This document shows, one piece after another, positions 48,711 to 55,359 of a stretch of 55,359 nucleotides of DNA. This DNA is from Candidatus Colinaster equi. Lineage in GTDB: Bacteria; Bacillota; Clostridia; Lachnospirales; Lachnospiraceae. Within the stretch, counting starts at the first letter, position 1. Every line of letters begins with the position of its first letter. The DNA lies in the NCBI GenBank assembly GCA_018064425.1, contig JAGHVF010000010.1, forward strand, positions 1 through 55,359, read 5' to 3'. A program made the position numbers and the translations under genes. A model generated the notes under the pieces. It was not told the DNA's origin. It saw only the letters and a program-made list of their open reading frames with translations, and made no database searches.

Positions 48711-48737
48711 TGTAGCGTGAAATTGCCTTTTTTTCAA
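48709..48737 (-). promoter_or_regulatory. Promoter of the ispE-gntR-DUF1934 operon
   Basis: On the minus strand -35 TTGAAA (48732-48737), 17-base spacer, -10 TACAAT (48709-48714). The -10 is touched by the palindromic operator. Confidence 0.7.
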
Positions 48738-48775
48738 TATATGTATGAAAAACGAAAGAATATTGAATAAATCTC

Positions 48776-48804
48776 TTTAAGATATACCGCAAATATGATA
48801 AAAT
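48776..48804 (+). promoter_or_regulatory. Promoter of the FKBP-type lipoprotein gene
   Basis: -35 TTTAAG (48776-48781), 17-base spacer, -10 TAAAAT (48799-48804). Confidence 0.5.
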
Positions 48805-48874
48805 CACATGTTGGAGTGTGCGGTATAAATAATAAGTACAAGCACCTACAAAAACAAATTGAATGGAGCAGATT

Positions 48875-50020
48875 ATGAAGAAGAAATTATGCGCATCCGT
48901 TATTGCTGTGATGATGCTTGCATCAATTGCAGGATGTGGAAGTAAGTATGATAATAATAGTATGAGCCTTAGCAAAATCGATGTTGATAAGTATGTAACT
49001 TCGCTTGGCGACTACAAGGGCATTGAAGTAACAACAACACCTAAGGAAGAGATAAATGAGAATACCGTAAATTCGTATATTCAGTATTTGCTTAGTTCGC
49101 AGACAACATCTGAGAAGTCGGATAAAGATACTGTGGAGAATGGTGATATTGCCAATATTGATTATGTTGGCAAAAAGGACGATGTGGCATTTGACGGTGG
49201 TACGGCGCAGGGATATGATTTGGCAATCGGTTCGGGAACATTTATTCCGGGATTTGAAGAAGGATTGGTAGGAGCAAAGGTTGGTGAGACACGTTCGCTT
49301 AATCTTACTTTCCCGGAGAACTATGGTAATGAAGAACTTGCAGGAGCGGCTGTCGTATTTGATGTAACAGTCAATTACATAAGCGTTAATAAGACTCCTG
49401 AACTTACTGATGAGTTTGTTACAGGACTTGCAATTGATGGGGTAACGACGGTTGATGCGTTTGAGACTTATGTGGAAGACAGTCTGAAAGCAAATGCGGA
49501 TTCGGTATATAAGTCAACACTTCAGGATAATGCAATGTCGGTTATTATTGACAAATGTACATTTTCTGATGAGTATCCACAGACATTGTTTGATTATTAT
49601 CTTGATAAAATCAAACAGGCTGATACAAAGAAAGCTTCCGGATATGGTGTAGACCTTGAGTCATATGTTACGGGATATTACGGAATTTCTATGGAAGAGT
49701 ACAATACGCAGCTTGAAGATCAGGCTAAGCTTATGATTAAGGATGCACTTGTATGTGAAGCAATTGCACGTATTGAGAAGATTTCGGTAACAGATGAAGA
49801 GTTCAATGAACAGTTGTCAAAGGATGCAACTGCAATGGGATACGATAGCGTTGATGCATTCAAGGCTTCTATTTCCGAAGATGATTACAGAAATTATTTG
49901 CTGGAAGTAAAGGTTGTGGATTACGTTCTTGAATCTGCTACGATAACAGACTCGGCCGATGTTCAGACAATACAGGAAGAGGAAACAACTCCGCAGGCAA
50001 GCGAATCTGCGGAAGAATAA
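48875..50020 (+). CDS. FKBP-type peptidyl-prolyl isomerase lipoprotein, trigger-factor-like
   Basis: A 381-residue lipoprotein with lipobox IAGC (C21). An FKBP domain (about residues 85-170) contains GDIANIDYVGKKDDVAFDGG and FIPGFEEGLVGAKVGETRSL, followed by a helical domain like the C-terminal chaperone arms of trigger factor, ending in an acidic tail. Anchored outside the membrane, it probably helps fold secreted proteins. ATG 48875 is six bases after GGAG; the ATG at 48863 overlaps that site. Confidence 0.88.
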   Translation: MKKKLCASVIAVMMLASIAGCGSKYDNNSMSLSKIDVDKYVTSLGDYKGIEVTTTPKEEINENTVNSYIQYLLSSQTTSEKSDKDTVENGDIANIDYVGKKDDVAFDGGTAQGYDLAIGSGTFIPGFEEGLVGAKVGETRSLNLTFPENYGNEELAGAAVVFDVTVNYISVNKTPELTDEFVTGLAIDGVTTVDAFETYVEDSLKANADSVYKSTLQDNAMSVIIDKCTFSDEYPQTLFDYYLDKIKQADTKKASGYGVDLESYVTGYYGISMEEYNTQLEDQAKLMIKDALVCEAIARIEKISVTDEEFNEQLSKDATAMGYDSVDAFKASISEDDYRNYLLEVKVVDYVLESATITDSADVQTIQEEETTPQASESAEE

Positions 50021-50038
50021 TAGAATGAGGGAAAAAAG

Positions 50039-51430
50039 ATGGAATTAACAAACATTAGAGATTTATTCAGAGACAAGGAAAAATACATTGATAAACAAGT
50101 TACAATCGGCGGATGGTTGAGAGGTAACAGAGACTCAAAGTCATTTGGTTTTTTGGTTGTAAATGATGGAACTTTTTTTGAGGCATTGCAGGTTGTATAT
50201 GCCGATAGTCTTGATAACTTCGACAAGATTTCAAAGCTCAATGTAGGCGCAGCGGTAATTGCAACAGGTACAATTGTTGCTACTCCCAATGCAAAGCAGC
50301 CGTTTGAGATGCAGGCAACAGAAGTGATTATTGAGGGCGAATCTACAGCAGATTATCCTTTGCAGAAAAAGAGACATACTTTTGAATACCTCAGAACTAT
50401 CACACATCTTCGTGCGAGAACAAATACATTTGAGGCGGTTTTCAGAGTTCGTTCCGTTGCTGCTTATGCTATTCATAAGTTCTTCCAGGAGAGAAACTTT
50501 GTATATGTTCACACTCCGCTTATTACAGGCAGTGATTGTGAAGGTGCCGGTGAAATGTTCCAGGTAACAACGCTTGATCTGAATAGTATTCCGATGGGAG
50601 AAGACGGTAAGGTTGACTATTCACAGGATTTCTACGGAAAACCTACCAATCTTACGGTTAGCGGTCAGCTTAATGTTGAGACATATGCTTTTGCATTTAA
50701 GAATGTATATACATTCGGACCTACATTCCGTGCAGAGAATTCCAATACAACTCGTCATGCTGCAGAGTTCTGGATGATTGAGCCTGAGATATGCTTTGCT
50801 GATTTGAAGGATGATATGATTTTGGCAGAGAGCATGCTTAAATATGTTATTCGCTATGTATTGGATAATTGTCCTGAAGAAATGCAGTTCTTCAACAATT
50901 TTGTTGATAAAGGTCTTATTGAGAGACTTGAGCATGTTGTGAATTCCGAATTCGGTCGAGTAACATATACAGAGGCAATCAAGATACTCGAGAAGCATAA
51001 TGATGAATTTGATTATAAAGTATTCTGGGGATGCGATCTTCAGACAGAGCATGAGAGATTCCTGACAGAGCAGGAGTTTAAGCGTCCTGTATTTGTTACG
51101 GATTATCCAAAGGAGATTAAGGCTTTCTATATGAAGCTTAATGAAGACGGAAAGACAGTAGCGGCTTGTGACTGCCTTGTACCGGGAATCGGTGAGATTA
51201 TTGGTGGTTCACAGAGAGAGGATAATCTCGAGCTTTTGGAGAAACGTATGGAAGAACTCGGACTCAATAAGGAAGATTATCAGTTCTATCTGGATCTTCG
51301 TAAATATGGTTCGGCAAGACATGCCGGTTTCGGTCTTGGTTTTGAGAGATGTATTATGTACCTTACAGGTATGGGTAATATTCGTGACGTAATTCCGTTC
51401 CCAAGAACTGTTAATAACTGTGAGTTATAA
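50039..51430 (+). CDS. asnS: Asparaginyl-tRNA synthetase
   Basis: The 463-residue class IIb enzyme charges tRNA-Asn. An N-terminal OB fold ([24 protein letters not shown]) is followed by motif 2 ([21 protein letters not shown]) and motif 3 ([22 protein letters not shown]). AsnS-specific residues such as the IGGSQRED segment are seen. Full length, with AGGGAAAAA upstream of the ATG. Confidence 0.97.
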   Translation: MELTNIRDLFRDKEKYIDKQVTIGGWLRGNRDSKSFGFLVVNDGTFFEALQVVYADSLDNFDKISKLNVGAAVIATGTIVATPNAKQPFEMQATEVIIEGESTADYPLQKKRHTFEYLRTITHLRARTNTFEAVFRVRSVAAYAIHKFFQERNFVYVHTPLITGSDCEGAGEMFQVTTLDLNSIPMGEDGKVDYSQDFYGKPTNLTVSGQLNVETYAFAFKNVYTFGPTFRAENSNTTRHAAEFWMIEPEICFADLKDDMILAESMLKYVIRYVLDNCPEEMQFFNNFVDKGLIERLEHVVNSEFGRVTYTEAIKILEKHNDEFDYKVFWGCDLQTEHERFLTEQEFKRPVFVTDYPKEIKAFYMKLNEDGKTVAACDCLVPGIGEIIGGSQREDNLELLEKRMEELGLNKEDYQFYLDLRKYGSARHAGFGLGFERCIMYLTGMGNIRDVIPFPRTVNNCEL

Positions 51431-51455
51431 TTTTTGATTGATGAGAGGGACTGTC

Positions 51456-52616
51456 TTGAAAAAGATTATCGCATGTGCTTTGAGCTTAATATTGGTTTTG
51501 GCAGTTCCGATGAATACGTATGCCAAGTCCATTTCCGAGTTGAAGAAACAGAAACAGGAGACTCAGAAACAATTGGACGCTGCAAACAGCAAAGTGAGTT
51601 CTTTATCCGGAAAAAAGGATGAAGTAGAGGATGAGATAAGCGAGATTGACAGTCAGTTGGTGGAGGTTATTGCATCTGTCAGTATCCTGGAGGATGAGAT
51701 AGAAGAGACAAAAGAGAAAATTGCTGTTAAACAGGCTGAATATGAAGAGGCTAAAGCTACGGAAGAAGCTCAATATGAAGCAATGAAGAAGCGTATTAAG
51801 TTCATGTATGAAAAGGGTGATGCTTCTTATGTGGAATTGCTGGTTGAAGCAAAGAATCTTTCGGATTTGGTAAATAAGACCGAATATGTTGAAAAGCTTT
51901 ATGAATATGATCGTCAAATGCTCATCAAGTATCAGGAAGCCAAAGTGGCGGTAGAAGAGGCAAAGGCTGCATTGGTGGAAGAGGAGGAAGAGCTTGAGAC
52001 CGACAAATACGAATTAGAGCAGGAAAAAGCTGAACTTGATACACTTATGTCTCAGAAGAAGGCAGAAGCAAAAGATTTTGAGAATCAGATTGCAAAAGCA
52101 AAACAGGATGCGGCAGCTTATAAAGCACAGATTAAACAGCAGAACAATGAGATAAAGCGTTTGGAGGCGGAAGAAGCCAAAAAATTAGCCAAAGAAGCAT
52201 CAAAGAGCAGTACAAAAGGCGGTAAGACTGTAGTTGATTCGTCTGAAATAATCAGCAGCTCATCGGGTAGCGGATCCGGTAAAGATGTAGCTTCTTTTGC
52301 ATGTAAGTATGTCGGTAATCCCTATGTGCCGGGTGGAACATCTCTTACCAACGGATGTGATTGCTCGGGCTTTACCTATGCGGTATTCAAATCGTTTGGT
52401 TATTCGATTCCGAGAACATCAACGTCTCAGAGAAGTGCCGGACGAGGTGTTAGTTATTCGGAAGCACAGCCGGGCGATATAATATGCTATGCCGGTCATG
52501 TTGCATTATACATTGGCGGAGGCAGAATTGTGCATGCGTCTACGCCATCAACCGGAATTAAGTATGGTACGGCGACATATAAAGAAATATTGGCAGTAAG
52601 AAGAATTGTTGGATGA
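51456..52616 (+). CDS. Secreted NlpC/P60 peptidoglycan endopeptidase with coiled coil
   Basis: A 386-residue hydrolase of wall peptide cross-links. Signal peptide (about residues 1-24) leads to a long charged coiled coil (about 25-250), a Ser/Gly linker, and a C-terminal NlpC/P60 domain with catalytic C303 (DCSGF), H348 (GHVALYIG) and H360 (HAS). TTG 51456 is five bases after GAGAGGGA; ATG 51441 has no such site. The coiled coil resembles that of FtsEX-activated hydrolases such as PcsB/CwlO. Confidence 0.94.
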   Translation: MKKIIACALSLILVLAVPMNTYAKSISELKKQKQETQKQLDAANSKVSSLSGKKDEVEDEISEIDSQLVEVIASVSILEDEIEETKEKIAVKQAEYEEAKATEEAQYEAMKKRIKFMYEKGDASYVELLVEAKNLSDLVNKTEYVEKLYEYDRQMLIKYQEAKVAVEEAKAALVEEEEELETDKYELEQEKAELDTLMSQKKAEAKDFENQIAKAKQDAAAYKAQIKQQNNEIKRLEAEEAKKLAKEASKSSTKGGKTVVDSSEIISSSSGSGSGKDVASFACKYVGNPYVPGGTSLTNGCDCSGFTYAVFKSFGYSIPRTSTSQRSAGRGVSYSEAQPGDIICYAGHVALYIGGGRIVHASTPSTGIKYGTATYKEILAVRRIVG

Positions 52617-52634
52617 TATTAAGGTGCAATATTT

Positions 52635-53543
52635 ATGAAGAAGAGCGGAAGCGATATTTTTAGTATTGTATATGAATTTGCATTGATTACACTTGGCGCA
52701 ATGATAGCGGCATTTGCCATTGAGGAATTTCTGGTGCCGTGTACAATTCTTGACGGTGGAGTAGTCGGTGTCAGCATTATGATTAACAATCTGACCGGAT
52801 TCTCGTTGTCTTTGTTGACTATTATTATTAATATTCCGTTTTTGATTATCGGTTCAACTAAGCTTGGTAAGATTTTTATTGCAAAATCAGGTTATTCAAT
52901 GCTTGTGTTTGCAGCTTTCCTAAAAGTGTTTGAACAGTATCAGAATGTGACTGACGACTATCTGTTGGCCGTGTGTTTCGGTGGCGTCATTTTAGGAATG
53001 GGCGTCGGTTTGGTTATTAGATTTGGCGGATGTTTAGATGGTACAGAAGCTGTGGCCATTATCATAAATAAGAAATTTAAGTTGCCTGTTGGAAGGCTTG
53101 TGTTGTTTGTGAATATCGCAATATATTTTATTGCGGGAATTTTATTTGGATTCGACAGAGCAATGTACAGTTTGCTTACATATTTTATCACATCAAAGGT
53201 GCTTGATTTTGTTGAATCGGGATTAGAGCAGGCTAAGGCTGCCATGATTATAACCGATGATGCTCAGGATGTTGCCGAACAGATATATCAGAAGTTGGGC
53301 AGAACCGTCACCATTATGGAAGGTGAAGGACTTGTAAGCGGAAAAAAAGTGGTGCTGTATTGTGTACTTACGAGGTTCGAAGTTCGCGAATTGCGTAGTA
53401 TAATTGCAGGAATAGATTCGTCGGCATTTGTTGCGGTCAGTGACGTAAGTGAGATAATAGGAACACATGTTAAGAAGGCCGGAATGCTCGAATCTTTAAA
53501 AAAAGGTAACAAAACAGAGGAAAATATACTTGAAAGCGAGTGA
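52635..53543 (+). CDS. YitT family membrane protein
   Basis: A 302-residue protein with five predicted membrane helices in the first 190 residues (LDGGVVGVSIMINNLTG and GGCLDGTEAVAII are the duplicated DUF161 signature) and a C-terminal DUF2179 domain (about 215-290, IYQKLGRTVTIMEGEG, YCVLTRFEVRELRSII). Function is unknown across the family. Preceded by AAGGTG. Confidence 0.9.
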   Translation: MKKSGSDIFSIVYEFALITLGAMIAAFAIEEFLVPCTILDGGVVGVSIMINNLTGFSLSLLTIIINIPFLIIGSTKLGKIFIAKSGYSMLVFAAFLKVFEQYQNVTDDYLLAVCFGGVILGMGVGLVIRFGGCLDGTEAVAIIINKKFKLPVGRLVLFVNIAIYFIAGILFGFDRAMYSLLTYFITSKVLDFVESGLEQAKAAMIITDDAQDVAEQIYQKLGRTVTIMEGEGLVSGKKVVLYCVLTRFEVRELRSIIAGIDSSAFVAVSDVSEIIGTHVKKAGMLESLKKGNKTEENILESE

Positions 53544-53557
53544 ATTTGTGGTATAAT
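53530..53557 (+). promoter_or_regulatory. Promoter of guaA
   Basis: -35 TTGAAA (53530-53535) inside the end of the YitT gene, 16-base spacer, perfect -10 TATAAT (53552-53557). The leader holds a small hairpin (53583-53600) just before the ribosome binding site GAGGAGG. No purine riboswitch fits. Confidence 0.65.
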
Positions 53558-53614
53558 CCCTTTGTTAAATTTGTATATTCAGTGCATGCTTGAGCATGTA
53601 ACGAGGAGGAAGTT

Positions 53615-54595
53615 ATGTCAGACGTAAGACCTGAATCAATGGAAAGAATTACTACTGAAGCTCTTGCTCAGAAATTTATTGATGAGCAGATTGCAGAGAT
53701 TAGAGCACAGGTAGGAGATAAGAAAGTATTACTTGCACTTTCCGGTGGTGTAGATTCATCGGTAGTTGCTGCTCTTCTTATTAAAGCAATCGGAAAACAG
53801 CTTGTATGTGTACATGTTAATCATGGTTTACTTAGAAAGGGCGAGCCTGAGCAGGTTGTTGAGGTATTCCGTAATCAGATGGATGCAAACCTTATCTATG
53901 TTGATGCGGTAGACAGATTCTTAGATAAATTGGCAGGAGTAGATGATCCTGAGACAAAGCGTAAGATAATAGGTGCGGAATTTATCAATGTTTTTGCTGA
54001 AGAAGCAGCAAAACAAGAAGGAATTGAATTCCTCGCACAGGGTACGATTTATCCCGATATTACGGAATCAAAGGGCGTAAAGGCTCATCATAATGTCGGA
54101 GGACTTCCGGAAGGACTTCAGTTTGAACTCGTTGAGCCTGTTAAGTTCTTATATAAGGATGAAGTACGAGTGGTAGGTAAGGTACTTGGACTTCCTGATA
54201 ATATGGTATATCGTCAGCCATTCCCGGGTCCGGGACTTGGAGTACGTTGCGTAGGCGCAATCACGAGAGATCGTCTTGAGGCACTTCGTGAGGCTGATGC
54301 AATTGTTAGAGCGGAAATTGAGAAACTTCCTGAGACACCATGGCAGTATTTCTGTGCTATACCTGATATTCAGTCAACAGGTATCAAGTATGTGAACGGC
54401 GAAGGTGAGCGTTATATGGGATGGGCAGTTGTAATCCGTGCAGTCAACACAACAGATGCTGTTAAGGTTACTGTTCCTGAGATTCCGTTCGCAACACTTT
54501 GCACAATGCGTGATCAGATCGTTAAGATCCCCGGTGTAAACAGAGTCCTTTGGGATATCAGTGAAAAGCCCGTTGCTACAATCGAGTGGGAATAG
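53615..54595 (+). CDS. guaA: GMP synthase ATP-pyrophosphatase subunit, lacking glutaminase domain
   Basis: The 326-residue protein corresponds to the C-terminal two-thirds of the usual GuaA. The PP-loop SGGVDSS starts at residue 43; VNHGLLRKGE, GTIYPDI, PFPGPGLGVR and the dimerisation end VNRVLWDISEKPVATIEWE are intact. It converts XMP to GMP. The class I glutaminase domain of about 190 residues is absent, and no such gene lies upstream, so ammonia must come from free ammonium or a separate GATase subunit elsewhere. A strong GAGGAGG site supports the start, so this is not a truncated call. Confidence 0.93.
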   Translation: MSDVRPESMERITTEALAQKFIDEQIAEIRAQVGDKKVLLALSGGVDSSVVAALLIKAIGKQLVCVHVNHGLLRKGEPEQVVEVFRNQMDANLIYVDAVDRFLDKLAGVDDPETKRKIIGAEFINVFAEEAAKQEGIEFLAQGTIYPDITESKGVKAHHNVGGLPEGLQFELVEPVKFLYKDEVRVVGKVLGLPDNMVYRQPFPGPGLGVRCVGAITRDRLEALREADAIVRAEIEKLPETPWQYFCAIPDIQSTGIKYVNGEGERYMGWAVVIRAVNTTDAVKVTVPEIPFATLCTMRDQIVKIPGVNRVLWDISEKPVATIEWE

Positions 54596-54603
54596 AAAAA
54601 GTA

Positions 54604-54642
54604 AACCGAGAACCCTTAATTTACTGGGTTCTCGGTTTTTTT
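54604..54642 (+). terminator. Terminator of guaA
   Basis: A 12-bp stem (54604-54615 with 54626-54637), 10-base loop, and a run of seven T residues. Confidence 0.92.
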
Positions 54643-54652
54643 ATGCCCTTTT

Positions 54653-54674
54653 TGAGTACAAAATGAGTACAAAA
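54653..54674 (+). repeat. Tandem 11-bp repeat TGAGTACAAAA
   Basis: Two exact copies, 54653-54663 and 54664-54674, follow the guaA terminator directly. They could be arm-type integrase binding sites; no integrase is in the window. Confidence 0.6.
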
Positions 54675-54700
54675 AGTTTTATTTCTTGTTTTTTTACGTT

Positions 54701-54934
54701 TTATTCATCAAAATCAGCTTCGTTTTTGATTCTAAAATCATCCGGATGAGAGAGGTTGTATTTCATAATGGCTTCTTCTTGTTTGAGATGCCATTCGTAT
54801 ACTTCTTCCAGGTCGGAGGTCTTAGGATTGAATCCCGGCATCATTTGTGGAATACCAAGTATTTCTTTTGCTCTTTCTTTCTCGTAAGAAAGCAAATATT
54901 TCTTCTTAATCTTTTCAGGCGCATAATCAAGAAG
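54701..54934 (-). pseudogene. C-terminal fragment of an unknown protein
   Basis: A leftward open frame of 77 codons bounded upstream by a TAA at 54935-54937. It has no ATG near its beginning (only a TTG at 54895 without a ribosome binding site) and reads YEKERAKEILGIPQMMPGF onward to an acidic end. This looks like the tail of a longer gene whose front is missing. I do not recognise the family. Confidence 0.45.
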
Positions 54935-55121
54935 TTAAAGGCGGAAAACAAAAATGCTCATGCATGCGAGGAGCATATAGTGAAAAGATACGGTTATACA
55001 AACGTAGACGCTTTTATGCAGGTGTATCGTGCCACTAAAAAGGTTAAGGATTCATATGAAAGAAAACTTGCTGATTGGAATGATAAGTACGGTCAATATG
55101 CTGAGAGTGACGCCAAGCCGA
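54935..55121 (+). pseudogene. Charged coiled-coil fragment, possibly from a mobilisation protein
   Basis: The frame reads KLKAENKNAHACEEHIVKRYG followed by a Lys/Glu-rich helix ending in YGQYAESDAKP. The style resembles C-terminal tails of clostridial relaxase or mobilisation proteins, recalled from memory and uncertain. No start codon with a ribosome binding site is present, and the frame continues without a stop into the ABC fragment. Confidence 0.35.
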
Positions 55122-55359
55122 GAAAGAGTACTTTGATGCGTCTGCTTCTTGGGTTTGAAACACCACAAAAAGGTTTGATTACTTATGACAAAAAGGATAT
55201 TATGAAGTTAGATACTGCGTCTCTTCGGAAGAAGATAGGTGTTGTATTACAGGATGGGAAACTTTTCATGGGAGATATTTATTCCAACATTGTAATATCG
55301 GCACCTCAGCTTACCGTCGAGGATGCGTGGAAGGCAGCGGAGATTGCTTCAATAGCAGA
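55122..55359 (+). pseudogene. Partial ABC-exporter ATPase, NHLM/bacteriocin type
   Basis: From KSTLMRLLLGFETPQKG the frame reads as an ABC nucleotide-binding domain: LDTASLRKKIGVVLQDGKLF carries the Q-loop glutamine, followed by GDIYSNIVISAPQLTVEDAWKAA. This wording is close to the ATPases of NHLM-type peptide exporters. The part before the Walker A lysine is missing: AKPRKST replaces GxxxxGKST. The 3-prime end is cut by the window, so signature and Walker B are not seen. Confidence 0.6.

Larger units (their letters stand above)
54643..55359. other. Junction region of broken genes downstream of guaA
   Basis: No complete gene is seen over about 715 bases. In order it holds a tandem TGAGTACAAAA repeat, the C-terminal end of a leftward gene with no start, a charged coiled-coil fragment, and the middle of an ABC exporter ATPase cut by the window end. 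The 3-prime end of guaA is a known integration site for mobile elements, which may explain the mosaic. Mis-assembly at a contig end is an alternative. Confidence 0.6.

Noticed and set aside
48655-48975. N-terminal extension of ispE
   Set aside because: The frame is open by chance across the promoter, operator and divergent gene; the family N-terminus and a ribosome binding site place the start at 48654.
53544-53614. Purine riboswitch upstream of guaA
   Set aside because: Only about 50 transcribed bases precede the start and there is no three-way junction or conserved core; only a small hairpin is present.

Overview
This window looks like chromosomal DNA from a low-to-moderate GC Firmicute, most likely a member of the Lachnospiraceae. 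The family is an inference from gene content, not a database match. Supporting signs are Gram-positive Shine-Dalgarno sequences, frequent GTG and TTG starts, a paired GlgC/GlgD, SpoVG, DnaD with a DnaI-like loader, a heptad-repeat envelope protein and a YitT protein. No rRNA, tRNA, CRISPR array, intact insertion sequence or complete prophage was seen.

Layout. 1-7934: a DUF402 gene diverges from a complete F1Fo ATP synthase operon (atpZ, I, B, E, F, H, A, G, D, C) that ends at a strong hairpin terminator. 7955-10498: a large membrane-anchored protein with a degenerate C39-like tail. 10523-15271: a leftward block, murC then dnaD, a DnaI-like loader and prs, with a cluster of DnaA-box sequences between murC and dnaD. 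15426-23721: rightward genes glgC, glgD, spoVG, then pth, mfd, mgtC-like and tetR. 23886-28128: an MMPL exporter plus a secreted heptad-repeat protein, with a palindrome on their promoter. 28195-36440: ileS, glgP and an aconitase-family hydratase.

36473-45376: a leftward EF-hand-like secreted protein, then a rightward run of a GH9-like lipoprotein, ddl, murF, plsC, pyrC, pyrK and pyrD. 45386-48737: a DUF5610-like gene, a small membrane protein, and a leftward ispE-gntR-DUF1934 operon with a palindromic operator on its promoter. 48776-54642: an FKBP-type lipoprotein foldase, asnS, an NlpC/P60 hydrolase, a YitT protein and a guaA that carries only the ATP-pyrophosphatase part. 54643-55359: a junction region of broken gene pieces after guaA, ending in an incomplete peptide-export ABC ATPase.

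How the genes fit together. Most are housekeeping: energy coupling, glycogen turnover (glgC, glgD, glgP), wall precursors (murC, ddl, murF), pyrimidine synthesis, replication restart, and translation. The parts worth a second look are the DnaA-box array beside dnaD, the GntR operator over the ispE promoter, two unlinked unknown genes sharing a sigma-28-like promoter box, the TetR/MMPL/heptad cassette, several proteins that keep a fold but lack its catalytic residues, and the scar downstream of guaA. All calls were made by reading the sequence without database searches.
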